Below, one piece after another: positions 1 to 7,327 of a DNA stretch of 64,000 nucleotides (the first letter of the stretch is position 1; every line of letters begins with the position of its first letter). Where the stretch lies: positions 1-64,000 of the IMG/VR virus record IMGVR_UViG_3300023174_000145; one strand, given 5' to 3'. A program made the translations under genes and the position numbers. The notes under the pieces were generated by a model that searched no databases, was not told the DNA's origin, and was given only the letters and a program-made list of their open reading frames with translations. Origin of the DNA: a virus.

Positions 1-159
1 AAACTCGGCAGTAAAATTATTGATTTTATGTGGTCCTGCCGTATATACTTCAATGCGTGGGTCGGTAGGAGTAATATTATCCTCAATAGCCACTACTAAT
101 CCACGCATAAATGTTGCATAATCTTGAAACTTATCTGTTCCATATACTAAAATTCTCAT
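1..159 (-). CDS. Partial protein, possible SLOG-like fold
   Basis: The gene begins at the ATG ending at 159 and runs off the left edge, so only the first 53 residues are visible. The start is preceded by a good ribosome binding site (AGAAAGGA). The N-terminus MRILVYGTDKFQDY resembles a Rossmann-type first strand and loop as in DUF2493/YspA SLOG proteins, which bind nucleotide-like ligands, followed by a helix and a second strand ending in EVYTAGP. I infer a SLOG-like protein only from this start; the active region is outside the window. It has its own promoter at 182-210. Confidence 0.5.
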   Translation of the reverse strand, partial: MRILVYGTDKFQDYATFMRGLVVAIEDNITPTDPRIEVYTAGPHKINNFTAEF

Positions 160-181
160 AGTAAATCCTTTCTGGACTTAT

Positions 182-210
182 ATTATATCAGGTTTTTATG
201 GGGTTGTCTA
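182..210 (-). promoter_or_regulatory. Sigma70-type promoter
   Basis: On the minus strand there is a -35 box TAGACA (205-210), a 17-base spacer and a -10 box TATAAT (182-187) preceded by TGA. It lies in the last codons of the preceding small ORF and points at the gene starting at 159. Confidence 0.6.
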
Positions 211-289
211 TCCCTATGTTAGCATTTTGTAGACAATCACCATACGTTTCATGGTCTTGTGTAGGACAACCTATACGACATTTAGACAT
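188..289 (-). CDS. 33-residue Cys-rich mini-protein
   Basis: This short ORF starts inside the stop codon of the tail fibre gene (TAATG overlap, shared base 289), which suggests translational coupling. Its N-terminus MSKCRIGCPTQDHETYGDCL contains three cysteines in a C-x3-C-x10-C pattern. From memory, actinobacteriophages often carry tiny ORFs with a CPTQDH-x2-Y-x2-C core; the function is unknown to me. The cysteines and histidine could bind zinc. A promoter for the next gene is embedded in its 3' end. Confidence 0.7.
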   Translation of the reverse strand: MSKCRIGCPTQDHETYGDCLQNANIGIDNPIKT

Positions 290-2871
290 TAGGTTAACCT
301 TGCCCAATGAACTGCTGCTGGTGCGACTGATGCTGTAACTGATGTTGCACTAATATCAGTGTTACCTGATGATGCTCCTCCCATCTTAGGGTTAGCGAAC
401 GAGATTGTTGATGCTACTGTTGAACCTGCTATTGATGGAGTTGTCGTGATTGTTCCATTGGAATACCACAAGAACAAAACTGCGTAGGTTGTGCCAGCAG
501 TAAGGTTCACTGTGCTATCGAGTGCAATAGTTGTTAGACCAGTAGCGGTAGCGAAACCAGTAGTTTGTGCAGTCCTTGCCAAAATTGTGTAAGTAGAAGT
601 TCCGTCAAAACTTGCCAAAGCAAACCGACCAAACTCTGTTGTTGAACCAGTTGTAGATTTGGTGGCGGTTACAATCACACTAACGTTGCTGACACTAATG
701 TTTGACATTGGCACAAACGTTGTAGTGCGGATAGTTCCAGAAGTCATGGCAGTACTAGCAGTAGTACCTAAAGCATTAAACCTTGGATACAAGTCCAGAC
801 CTGTTGTTGATCCATTCAAATAACCGTTCAGGTCGTTTTGGCTAATAGCACCGAGATTTGTTCTTGCAGCACTTGGATTAATAGCACCAGTTCCACCATT
901 TGCTACTGGAACGCTAACAACTGTACCTAACAAACCACTAGCAGCATTAGTAACAATACCAGCAGTGTTTAGTCCTGTAGATGTTAAAGTTGTAAATCTT
1001 CCAGTACCTGCTGTTGTTGCACCAATATTAAAGTTATCTATTGTTCCAACAGTTCCACTAGATAAAGATATTGATCCAGGTGATCCATTAGATGTTGCTG
1101 ATGTTGATATATAAATGTTTCCACCAATAGCACCGCCGACCCCTGAAGCTGATGTAAAAATAGAAATATTTCCACCATTAGCATCTCTTAGTGATGATGC
1201 AGTAGCCGTAGATGAAATAGTTATATTGCTTCCAATGGGTCCATTAGCTGCTACATTGGCTGACGCAGACGATGTAATAGAAATAGTTCCACCAGTGGTA
1301 TTTGCAGTTGACATAGAAGATGAAATGTTAAATGGAGATGTTGAAGAAGATGTGCTAACACTTAAAGATGTTAAGCCAGAAAGAGATGTTGCTGTTCCAG
1401 TACCCTGTGAAATAGTAATTGGAGTTGTTCCAATATAAAATGTTTGACCTGTTGTTGCAAGTGTTCCTGTAGATGAAGGTAGTGTAAATGTCAATGCACC
1501 AGTATTAGCATCTGTTGGTTTTATAATTGAAGTTCCTGTTGCAGCAGATTTTAAAGTTATTTGTCCAGTAGTACCATTTAAACCTATGGCAAGAGATGTT
1601 GCAGATAAAACATCTGTTGTATTTATCTTTAATGTTTTACCAGATGCTAAATCAATATTTTCAGATGATGTCCAAGATGAAGTAGAATTAACCCAGTTAA
1701 ATGTTTTATCAGTAGTGCCTTTTAGAGTTATACCACCACCATCTGCGGTGGTATTGGTTGGAGAAGCAACAGATCCTAGTTCAATATTCTTATCATCAAC
1801 CGTTAATGTTGTTGAATTAATGGTAGTTGTTGTTCCATTAATTGTTAAGTCTCCAGAAAGGGTTAAAGATGTTGCAGAAATAGCACCAGTAAATGCAGCC
1901 CCAGAAAGTGGTGCATAACTAGAAAGATCAGATGTTTTTGCAAGTGTTCCAATACCTGTAGGTAATGTTAATGTAGCATTTCCCAATTCAGATGGCATTA
2001 AAGATGTTTGAGTTGCAGCAGCAGTAGTAAATCCTATTGCTGGAGTAAAAGATCCCATACTTCCAAGAAGAACAGCTTTATTTCCTTGCAAATAATCGAC
2101 AGTTATCATATTTTGATTATTTACTTTAACAACTTTTAATGGTTCACCACTTATTGTAGTATCTGATACCGATATTAATCCAGCTTCGGCAGGTGTTTGA
2201 TTTTTCCACAATGTTGTGGCACTGTCATATGCCAATACTTCATTATCTGCAATACTTGCATCGGCTTCTAAACTAACATTATGTAGTTCTTCTAATTCAA
2301 ATCCATTTTGAACGTGAATATATATTTCACCATTACCAGCACTTTTCTTTGTCATTACACCAAGATAAACTAAATGATATGGTGCTGATGGCTTATTTGC
2401 TAATCCATAAATAACACCACCTGCTACTGTTGGAGATAACCACATAGCATCACCAGCATTTGCACCATTAACATTTGTATTTAATCCAGAAAGAATACCA
2501 TCTGTAGCAACATAACCCATACCACTATTTGCAGCAAGATCGGTTTCAAGGAAGCCAAGAGTCTTGCTAGAAAGACCTTCCATATTTGCCTGTGCTAAAT
2601 CAACAGTAACATTTGTTCCATCAGAACCATTAATATAAACTACTGACCCTTTTGGTAATATATTAGATGTACCATTTTTTACATAAATATGAACCTGTGT
2701 AGCATCAGTGGTAGTAGATGTTCCTGATGCCAAACTTCTCCAAGCACCATTAATATATGAACGAATCTGCAAAAGGGTAGTATTAAAATACATATCTCCT
2801 TCTGAACCTGTGGCTGGATCAGAATTAAGATTAACTAAATTAATTGGAACTTGGAACTTTTTATTAGGCAT
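289..2871 (-). CDS. Tail fibre / receptor-binding-type protein
   Basis: An 860-residue Ser/Thr/Gly/Ala-rich protein with the repetitive beta-rich composition of phage fibres. The middle has the fibre signature LTVDDKNIELGSVASPTN followed by GGGITLKGTTDKTFNW, which I know from tail fibres of many phages. Upstream is the 'LHNVSLEADASIADNEVLAYD' type of segment also seen in fibre proteins. The last 150 residues form a compact C-terminal domain ending in HWARLT that could bind the receptor. No Shine-Dalgarno is visible before the ATG; a TAAAAT sequence 6 bases upstream might support a leaderless transcript, but no -35 box is present. It is separated from the main tail cluster by about 26 kb. Confidence 0.85.
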   Translation of the reverse strand: MPNKKFQVPINLVNLNSDPATGSEGDMYFNTTLLQIRSYINGAWRSLASGTSTTTDATQVHIYVKNGTSNILPKGSVVYINGSDGTNVTVDLAQANMEGLSSKTLGFLETDLAANSGMGYVATDGILSGLNTNVNGANAGDAMWLSPTVAGGVIYGLANKPSAPYHLVYLGVMTKKSAGNGEIYIHVQNGFELEELHNVSLEADASIADNEVLAYDSATTLWKNQTPAEAGLISVSDTTISGEPLKVVKVNNQNMITVDYLQGNKAVLLGSMGSFTPAIGFTTAAATQTSLMPSELGNATLTLPTGIGTLAKTSDLSSYAPLSGAAFTGAISATSLTLSGDLTINGTTTTINSTTLTVDDKNIELGSVASPTNTTADGGGITLKGTTDKTFNWVNSTSSWTSSENIDLASGKTLKINTTDVLSATSLAIGLNGTTGQITLKSAATGTSIIKPTDANTGALTFTLPSSTGTLATTGQTFYIGTTPITISQGTGTATSLSGLTSLSVSTSSSTSPFNISSSMSTANTTGGTISITSSASANVAANGPIGSNITISSTATASSLRDANGGNISIFTSASGVGGAIGGNIYISTSATSNGSPGSISLSSGTVGTIDNFNIGATTAGTGRFTTLTSTGLNTAGIVTNAASGLLGTVVSVPVANGGTGAINPSAARTNLGAISQNDLNGYLNGSTTGLDLYPRFNALGTTASTAMTSGTIRTTTFVPMSNISVSNVSVIVTATKSTTGSTTEFGRFALASFDGTSTYTILARTAQTTGFATATGLTTIALDSTVNLTAGTTYAVLFLWYSNGTITTTPSIAGSTVASTISFANPKMGGASSGNTDISATSVTASVAPAAVHWARLT

Positions 2872-2902
2872 ATTTACATTTTACCATAAATCTAGTAAAT
2901 AC

Positions 2903-3112
2903 CTATTTATTCCACTGCTTAAAAGACCTTAAATAAACAATCATATATGCGGTAGCCATTACGATAAATCCATATTGTTTTGTGAATAATGCATAGGCAA
3001 TCCAGATACATTCATTTACTGTTAAAACCAGCCAGCCCCATATTGTTTTTTGACCAACTAGGAATATGCCTGTTACTCCAATTACCGCCAAAATCCAAGA
3101 CCAATAACTCAC
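2903..3112 (-). CDS. Small membrane protein, PnuC-like segments
   Basis: A 69-residue protein made almost entirely of hydrophobic segments (about residues 3-24, 25-44 and 46-62) rich in Trp and Tyr. The start overlaps the stop of the preceding gene by ATGA. Trp/Tyr-rich three-helix proteins like this resemble part of the PnuC fold and are common as small ORFs in actinobacteriophages. A role in the cell envelope, or as a holin-like protein, is possible but not shown. Confidence 0.65.
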   Translation of the reverse strand: MSYWSWILAVIGVTGIFLVGQKTIWGWLVLTVNECIWIAYALFTKQYGFIVMATAYMIVYLRSFKQWNK

Positions 3113-3243
3113 TTGTTATCAGTTTCTTTTTTATAACAATCTGGACATAAATACTTAAAATTAAATGCCTGTGTTTCAAGATTCATTTTATCTTGTAAAG
3201 CATAATATGCATCGTTTTCACATTTATCTATTTGACAAATCAT
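3109..3243 (-). CDS. 44-residue zinc-ribbon-like protein
   Basis: I choose the ATG ending at 3243 because it overlaps the stop of the phosphatase gene as TAATG; a longer reading frame back to 3294 would run inside that gene. Cysteines at residues 3, 8, 35 and 38 (C-x4-C and C-P-D-C) fit a small zinc ribbon. No specific family recognised. The compact overlaps on both sides put it in one operon with the phosphatase and the membrane protein. Confidence 0.65.
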   Translation of the reverse strand: MICQIDKCENDAYYALQDKMNLETQAFNFKYLCPDCYKKETDNK

Positions 3244-3653
3244 TAAAAGTTTCCATAATCTACTTGTAAACAAGTCAAGCCAATAGAACGCCACATATCA
3301 ACAACTCTTTGTCTATCATCAAGCACACAAACTACATCAAAGTTTGGTTTAATTAGTTCTTCATAAATCTCACGCTTAACGACACCATCATTTCTGGTAT
3401 CACCAGTTTTACGCATAAATAATTTCATAAAAGGCGGGCAGTGCAAACGAAGCCATTCAAATGTATCGTCATAACAGATATCATCTCTAGCAGAAACAAA
3501 GATAATTTTATGTCCTGCTTTCCATAAACAGTTTACAACTTCAATTACATCTGGCTTTGGAGCATCATCAAGAACCTTAGAATAATCATATGGATCACGA
3601 TTAGTTCTAGTTGCTACTGTGCCATCAATGTCTACAATTACAGCTTTTTGCAT
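3243..3653 (-). CDS. HAD-family polynucleotide 3'-phosphatase-like protein
   Basis: This 136-residue protein matches the phosphatase half of T4 polynucleotide kinase. The nucleophile motif is DIDGT with Asp8 and Asp10, motif II is VSARD, and motif III/IV is VLDDRQRVVDMWR. The RDPYDY segment after motif I is also typical of PNKP phosphatases. It should remove 3'-phosphates from nicked DNA or RNA ends so they can be ligated. There is no attached kinase domain. The start overlaps the upstream membrane protein gene by 29 bases, and its Shine-Dalgarno is weak. Confidence 0.85.
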   Translation of the reverse strand: MQKAVIVDIDGTVATRTNRDPYDYSKVLDDAPKPDVIEVVNCLWKAGHKIIFVSARDDICYDDTFEWLRLHCPPFMKLFMRKTGDTRNDGVVKREIYEELIKPNFDVVCVLDDRQRVVDMWRSIGLTCLQVDYGNF

Positions 3654-3789
3654 TTTTTCTTTTCTTTCTTTTTTTATTTGCCGAGTACTCTTCTTTTATT
3701 CCTAAAAATAGTGTTCCTATTAAAAAAAATGCGGTTCCACTTAAAAGCAATGTTATAAAACCGCCAAGAACATTATCTACACTACACAT
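3625..3789 (-). CDS. 54-residue single-span membrane protein
   Basis: The ATG ending at 3789 is preceded by a strong ribosome binding site (AAGGAGA), so I prefer it to the longer frame starting at 3915, which would lie within the glycosylase gene. The protein has one hydrophobic segment (about residues 8-30) followed by a very basic tail (KKRKKRKNAK). This is the layout of small inner-membrane phage proteins. The function is unknown. Confidence 0.6.
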   Translation of the reverse strand: MCSVDNVLGGFITLLLSGTAFFLIGTLFLGIKEEYSANKKRKKRKNAKSCNCRH

Positions 3790-4264
3790 TTGTTTTCTCC
3801 TTATGAGTTGTCCAATAATAATTACAACGCTCACAACAAACACTATCACGATATGTATGAAATGCTTCTTCATATTGTGGATAAAGTTCTGGTGCTTTTG
3901 CGTATAGCCGACCACGATGAGTTACAACTACTTTATCAAACTCATCTGTTGACATCCAGTCTGGAAGAATAGCAGATTCCTGATTAGGGAAATGCTGTTT
4001 GTGAACACGCTCAATAACTTCCCAGTTATTTTCCCACTTGTATCCACGTTTTTCCATTTCGTCACGAATAGCAGAAAGGTACATATATAGCACACCCTCT
4101 GAACCTGCGAACATTTTAACCGCAGGATGATTTCTCCAACCTGCCGATTCACCAGAAAGTGTCTGTAAGATCTGACGACCTTCTAGTAATTGCTTAACTA
4201 ATCTTTTAGTATCAAGAACACTTGCACATTCAGCAAATGTATATTCAGATAAAAATACCTGCAT
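3782..4264 (-). CDS. Pyrimidine-dimer DNA glycosylase-like protein (MSMEG_6572 type)
   Basis: A 160-residue protein with the family start MQVFLSEYTFAECASVLDTK, then QLLEGRQIL and GWRNHPAVKMF, the pattern I associate with the actinobacterial proteins related to T4 endonuclease V. Such enzymes excise UV-induced dimers and nick the DNA. The C-terminus has a C-C-x2-C cluster. It has its own consensus promoter (4293-4321) with a normal leader and starts the operon containing the phosphatase, zinc ribbon and membrane proteins. Confidence 0.75.
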   Translation of the reverse strand: MQVFLSEYTFAECASVLDTKRLVKQLLEGRQILQTLSGESAGWRNHPAVKMFAGSEGVLYMYLSAIRDEMEKRGYKWENNWEVIERVHKQHFPNQESAILPDWMSTDEFDKVVVTHRGRLYAKAPELYPQYEEAFHTYRDSVCCERCNYYWTTHKEKTNV

Positions 4265-4292
4265 AACCGTCCTAAGTTTGTTGTGAGATTCT

Positions 4293-4321
4293 AGTATACC
4301 TAATTAATAGGAGAATGTCAA
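4293..4321 (-). promoter_or_regulatory. Consensus sigma70-type promoter
   Basis: The minus strand has TTGACA (4316-4321), a 17-base spacer and TATACT (4293-4298). The ATG of the glycosylase gene follows 28 bases downstream with a TTAGGA binding site. Confidence 0.8.
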
Positions 4322-4839
4322 GAGAGTTTAAGGAATGAGCCATTCCAAATATTGTCAGACTTTGCTGTAGGCTCTACAATTTTTTCTTCTGGGATAATCC
4401 ACATTTTGCATACTGCTTCTGGTTCAATAGCACCCTCTACAATCATACATTGATTGCCTGTATTGTCATTAAAGAAGATACAGTTTTGGCACATAAGACC
4501 TGTAGCCTTAAATGGATTAGCACTTGCAGGTGCATAATGAGCACCATCAGCTTTTGATGTTTGATTAAACATACCATATTCTAAAACTATTTCAAATAGT
4601 GATTCGGCTTGTTCTTGTTGTCTTTCATTAAGACTATCCCATTCATCTGCTTGGTCAGAAGGTTCTGGTGTTTCTGGTACTACCGCTTTTGCTACCTTTG
4701 CTTCTGATGCATACAATGCTCTCTGTTGAGCAATAGCACTTTTGCGGGATTTATGACAAGCAACAACTTCATTAGTTGAGTCTTTAACTACTGCATATCC
4801 CGATCCACATCGTGAATCTTTTTTAACTGACCAAGGCAT
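4318..4839 (-). CDS. Cys-rich phage protein with N-terminal MPWSVKKD module
   Basis: The 173-residue protein has two recognisable parts. Residues 1-46 (MPWSVKKDSRCGSGYAVVKD onwards) match a short module with conserved C-x16-CH spacing often placed at the start of phage head-maturation proteins. The C-terminal part holds C-x2-C-x8-C-x13-C ending in a KMWIIPE motif, which resembles small iron-sulfur (HiPIP-like) or zinc modules. The middle is acidic and low in structure. Here it stands alone next to thioredoxin, so a redox link is conceivable but speculative. Confidence 0.6.
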   Translation of the reverse strand: MPWSVKKDSRCGSGYAVVKDSTNEVVACHKSRKSAIAQQRALYASEAKVAKAVVPETPEPSDQADEWDSLNERQQEQAESLFEIVLEYGMFNQTSKADGAHYAPASANPFKATGLMCQNCIFFNDNTGNQCMIVEGAIEPEAVCKMWIIPEEKIVEPTAKSDNIWNGSFLKLS

Positions 4840-4854
4840 AGTATTATTATACTA

Positions 4855-5145
4855 CTATTCTCCGAATAATGCTTTTTTAAGTGCTGGCTTTGGTTTAGCA
4901 CCAATAACCTGTGCTGTCTTAGAGCCATCAACATATACAGAAATAACAGGAATACTTGTGATATTAAATGCATTTGCAAGTTCCTGATTTTCATCAACAT
5001 TGATCTTTAACAACTTTGCACCAGTTTCCTCTGCAAGTTGCTCCAATACAGGTGTAACCATTTTACAAGGACCACACCATTCTGCCCAGAAATCTACAAT
5101 AGTAGTTCCCTTTTTAACTTCTTCTACAAAGTCTGCAATATTCAT
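4855..5145 (-). CDS. Thioredoxin
   Basis: This 96-residue protein is a complete, slightly short thioredoxin. It has the active site WCGPC (Cys24, Cys27), the buried charged residue region VDFWAEW, and the cis-proline motif SIPV. It reduces disulfides, and in some phages it serves as a polymerase processivity factor or as electron donor for nucleotide reduction; neither partner is identified in this window. The start has a strong AAGGAGA site. A structured RNA element lies just upstream at 5169-5267. Confidence 0.93.
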   Translation of the reverse strand: MNIADFVEEVKKGTTIVDFWAEWCGPCKMVTPVLEQLAEETGAKLLKINVDENQELANAFNITSIPVISVYVDGSKTAQVIGAKPKPALKKALFGE

Positions 5146-5168
5146 AACTTTCTCCTTTTTAATATAAC

Positions 5169-5267
5169 GGTGACAGGAAGACCTTTATTTACCTACACTG
5201 GCAAACGTGTCTCTCTGGACTCGTAACTGTAACTATCAACCATCACTAAGGACGACTTCCTGCCACC
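5169..5267 (-). ncRNA. Structured RNA element with 12-bp closing stem
   Basis: On the minus strand GGUGGCAGGAAG (5256-5267) pairs over 12 positions with CUUCCUGUCACC (5169-5180). The single non-Watson-Crick pair is G-U in the minus-strand RNA but would be A-C on the other strand, which supports an RNA made in the direction of the neighbouring genes. Further pairing inside is plausible (CCUU with AAGG; ACAC with GUGU). It lies between tRNA-Thr and the thioredoxin ribosome binding site, so it could be a leader regulator, a separate small RNA or a processing signal. It does not fold as a tRNA and I recognise no known family. Confidence 0.55.
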
Positions 5268-5270
5268 AAG

Positions 5271-5342
5271 AGCCTCGTATCCGATTTGAACGGATGACCC
5301 TCGCTTTACAAGAGCGATGCTCTACCACTGAGCTAACAAGGC
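5271..5342 (-). tRNA. tRNA-Thr (UGU)
   Basis: A full cloverleaf is visible: acceptor GCCTTGT pairs with ACGAGGC, D-arm GCTCAGTGGTAGAGC, anticodon loop CTTGTAA with anticodon TGT, and T-arm with TTCAAAT. CCA is not encoded. Confidence 0.9.
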
Positions 5343-5355
5343 GTGTTTGAAAAAA

Positions 5356-5463
5356 TTACTTTTTCCAAAACTTTTTAAAATTAGGATGCAAAAATGCCAG
5401 ACCAACTACTCCAGAAAGTCCAGTAATAATTTTCTTTATTGTGTAATGCCTACCCTTATTCAT
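5356..5463 (-). CDS. 35-residue basic amphipathic peptide
   Basis: A very strong ribosome binding site (AGGAGGCGTT) precedes the ATG ending at 5463. The product has basic ends (MNKGRHYTIKK and KKFWKK) around a short hydrophobic stretch (IITGLSGVVGLAFL). Small membrane-active phage proteins look like this, and it is close to the lysis genes, but no function can be assigned. Confidence 0.55.
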   Translation of the reverse strand: MNKGRHYTIKKIITGLSGVVGLAFLHPNFKKFWKK

Positions 5464-5474
5464 AACGCCTCCTA

Positions 5475-5705
5475 TTATTCTACTACAATATCAACTACAC
5501 CTGCGGTACGCAGATAGTTAAAAGTAGCCGCTAAATATTCACGAGTATGACAAACGTGACAACCACAATACAATGCTACATCGTCAAGATACTCTGGTAA
5601 ATCTTCACCTTCATAATCAATTACTTCATAGCAACGATCCATATGTGAGTCTACAGCATTTTGTAGTGCTGTTGCCTGTCCATCTGTTAAACTAATTTTT
5701 ATCAT
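5475..5705 (-). CDS. Conserved-looking 76-residue hypothetical protein
   Basis: The protein is acidic, with a CGCHVCH motif near residues 47-53 that could bind a metal. It has no usable Shine-Dalgarno. Instead a consensus promoter places the expected transcription start on the ATG, so the mRNA is probably leaderless. No family recognised. Confidence 0.65.
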   Translation of the reverse strand: MIKISLTDGQATALQNAVDSHMDRCYEVIDYEGEDLPEYLDDVALYCGCHVCHTREYLAATFNYLRTAGVVDIVVE

Positions 5706-5711
5706 AACTAT

Positions 5712-5740
5712 ATGGTATCAAATCTAATCGATTTTGTCAA
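5712..5740 (-). promoter_or_regulatory. Promoter with leaderless geometry
   Basis: TTGACA (5735-5740), a 17-base spacer ending in TTTGA, and -10 TACCAT (5712-5717). The ATG at 5705 begins 6 bases after the -10 box, at the expected +1. Confidence 0.7.
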
Positions 5741-5742
5741 TA

Positions 5743-6189
5743 CTAATCTGATGTTTCTTTTACGACTGCACCTAGCATCCAATGCCATCTTTGGTGCATA
5801 TCCTGACGCTCTGCAAAGAAGTTTGCCAAAGCATTTTGCTTCAATTCTGTGGCTAAATCAAAACCTCTAATAAGTTTGACAGTCACAGCATCATTTGCAG
5901 CCAATAGGTCTGAAGCCATAGAAACTGGATCTGAAGTTACATCTGTTTCTGGAAGGTCAGAATATGCAATAAATCTAGAAAGTTTATATGGTGCATAATC
6001 ACCAAGTTTTCTCAACCATTCAGCAAAGGTGTCAATAGAGCTATCATAATCTTGATAGATATCTTCAAAAAACTCGTGATACTGAGGGAAATCATCGCCC
6101 TCTACATTCCAATGATAACCGTGTGCCTTAAACTTAAGAGCAACCATATCAGATAGGGCAACTCTAAGTATTTGCAACAATTCTTCCAT
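5743..6189 (-). CDS. dps: Dps-like ferritin
   Basis: This 148-residue protein has the Dps ferroxidase ligands at the correct spacing: His26 (in HWNVEG), His38, Asp53 and Glu57, matching the 12/15/4 spacing of His31, His43, Asp58 and Glu62 in the Listeria protein. The C-terminal FFAERQDMHQRWHWML helix is also typical. Dps proteins store iron and protect DNA from peroxide, usually as dodecamers. It may protect phage DNA during infection. The start has an AAGGAGA site, and tRNA genes lie immediately upstream in the transcript. Confidence 0.9.
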   Translation of the reverse strand: MEELLQILRVALSDMVALKFKAHGYHWNVEGDDFPQYHEFFEDIYQDYDSSIDTFAEWLRKLGDYAPYKLSRFIAYSDLPETDVTSDPVSMASDLLAANDAVTVKLIRGFDLATELKQNALANFFAERQDMHQRWHWMLGAVVKETSD

Positions 6190-6231
6190 TTCAGTCTCCT
6201 TAGATTTATAATATTATTATACATTATTTTG

Positions 6232-6302
6232 CTCCCCACCGTAGATTCGAACTACGATTGCTAGTGCCAAAAACTAGAGTCCTGCCATTAGACGAATGGG
6301 GA
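6232..6302 (-). tRNA. tRNA-Gln (UUG)
   Basis: Acceptor TCCCCAT pairs with GTGGGGA. The anticodon stem CTAGT/ACTAG encloses a loop with anticodon TTG, and the T-arm is CGTAG TTCGAAT CTACG. The sequence closely follows bacterial tRNA-Gln. Confidence 0.92.
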
Positions 6303-6306
6303 TTAG

Positions 6307-6379
6307 TGGAGAATAGGCGACTTGAACGCCTAACCCCTGCCTTGCAAAAGCAGTGCTCTACCGATTGAGCTAATTCCCC
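6307..6379 (-). tRNA. tRNA-Ala (UGC)
   Basis: Acceptor GGGGAAT pairs with ATTCTCC. Anticodon loop TTTGCAA carries TGC, and the T-loop is TTCAAGT. It is only 4 bases from tRNA-Gln, so processing of the cluster must be tight. Confidence 0.92.
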
Positions 6380-6383
6380 TTTG

Positions 6384-6456
6384 TACCCCCAGTAGGACTT
6401 GAACCTACGACCCACAGATTAAAAGTCTGCTGTTCTACCAACTGAACTATGGAGGC
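6384..6456 (-). tRNA. tRNA-Lys (UUU)
   Basis: Acceptor GCCTCCA pairs with TGGGGGT (first pair and one internal pair are G-U). Anticodon loop CTTTTAA carries TTT, with a normal D-arm and a T-arm with TTCAAGT. Confidence 0.92.
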
Positions 6457-6460
6457 TTGG

Positions 6461-6534
6461 TACAGGTAGGTGGACTTGAACCACCGACCCCCACATTATC
6501 AGTGTGGTGCTCTAACCGACTGAGCCATACCTGT
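6461..6534 (-). tRNA. tRNA-Ile (GAU)
   Basis: Acceptor ACAGGTA pairs with TACCTGT. Anticodon loop CTGATAA carries GAT, and the D-arm GCTCAGTCGGTTAGAGC is typical of Ile. Confidence 0.92.
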
Positions 6535-6537
6535 ATA

Positions 6538-6690
6538 TTATAGATTAGTTATTAATGTGTAACCAACCCATAAACCAACAATACCCATAACGCCAGACAT
6601 TACTGGCGGTGCAGGAACTGGAAGTTTAAGCAATGCAAATACAATACCACAAACAGAACCTGTCAATGTTGATAAAATAATTTCTTTCAT
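6538..6690 (-). CDS. XapX-domain-like small membrane protein
   Basis: This 50-residue ORF sits between tRNA-Asn and tRNA-Ile. The ATG ending at 6690 follows a good AAAAGGA site. It has two hydrophobic helices around the motif LKLPVPAPP and then GIVGLWVGY, which is the XapX (DUF1427) signature. The function of XapX proteins is unknown; in a phage a small two-helix protein like this is a candidate holin or envelope modifier. Confidence 0.75.
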   Translation of the reverse strand: MKEIILSTLTGSVCGIVFALLKLPVPAPPVMSGVMGIVGLWVGYTLITNL

Positions 6691-6708
6691 TTTTTCCTTT
6701 TCTCTACG

Positions 6709-6781
6709 CTCTCCCTACTGGACTTGAACCAATAACACTTCGATTAACAGTCGAATGCTCTGCCGATTGAGCTAAGGGAGA
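6709..6781 (-). tRNA. tRNA-Asn (GUU)
   Basis: Acceptor TCTCCCT pairs with AGGGAGA. Anticodon loop CTGTTAA carries GTT, and the T-loop is TTCAAGT. Confidence 0.92.
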
Positions 6782-6818
6782 TTGTGAGCAGTTTAGTGTC
6801 TTACTCAGGAACTTTTAT

Positions 6819-7289
6819 TTAGTACCAGCCTTTGCGGTTCCAGAAGGACAAAGCGGAACAAGGTGTTCCATAACGAGCCTTAATGTATTTCAATCCCCAT
6901 TTGATTTGTGTATGAGGATCGTTATACCAATTAGGACCTGCGCTTGCCATTTTATTTCCTGGAAGTGATTGTGGGATACCGTGAGCACCAGATGATGGGT
7001 TATGAGCATTTACTCTCCAACCGCTTTCTCTGTTCCACAACGTTACTAAACAAGTATATTGACTACCACACCAGCCATATTTATTAGCCATATAGGTTTT
7101 AGCAAAACGCTTATTGTAAGCAGGTTTTGCATAGGGCAGCCTTTGATAACTCCGTGATGCTGTTTTAGAAACAACACACCGAGTATGTCTTTCATTAGCG
7201 TTGGCTTGACTCTGGGCTATTGGTAGCGATACAAGTAAACTTGCAAGAAGCGCAATAGCGGGAATCAAAACCTTGGTTTTGAATCGCAT
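6819..7289 (-). CDS. Secreted lytic transglycosylase-like protein
   Basis: This 156-residue protein has a clear Sec signal peptide (basic MRFKTK, hydrophobic core to about residue 25, AQSQANA cleavage area). The mature part has an SLT-like domain with WNRESGW (probable catalytic Glu88) and GAHGIPQSLPG, as in actinobacterial secreted transglycosylases. It would cleave peptidoglycan glycan strands. A signal peptide means it could act without the holin. It has no Shine-Dalgarno; a consensus promoter puts +1 at the ATG. Confidence 0.85.
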   Translation of the reverse strand: MRFKTKVLIPAIALLASLLVSLPIAQSQANANERHTRCVVSKTASRSYQRLPYAKPAYNKRFAKTYMANKYGWCGSQYTCLVTLWNRESGWRVNAHNPSSGAHGIPQSLPGNKMASAGPNWYNDPHTQIKWGLKYIKARYGTPCSALSFWNRKGWY

Positions 7290-7295
7290 ATATCT

Positions 7296-7324
7296 AGTCT
7301 ATCATAGATAGACAGTAAAGTCAA
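7296..7324 (-). promoter_or_regulatory. Promoter with leaderless geometry
   Basis: TTGACT (7319-7324), a 17-base spacer ending in ATGA, and -10 TAGACT (7296-7301). Six bases separate the -10 box from the ATG at 7289. Confidence 0.75.
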
Positions 7325-7327
7325 TAG

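Noticed and set aside
3611-3907. Plus-strand open frame of 98 codons
   Set aside because: It is antisense to the phosphatase, membrane and glycosylase genes, has Leu/Phe/Cys-rich composition typical of shadows, and has no ribosome binding site.
5169-5267. Additional tRNA next to tRNA-Thr
   Set aside because: The stem is 12 bp, and no D-arm, anticodon arm or T-loop consensus is found inside.
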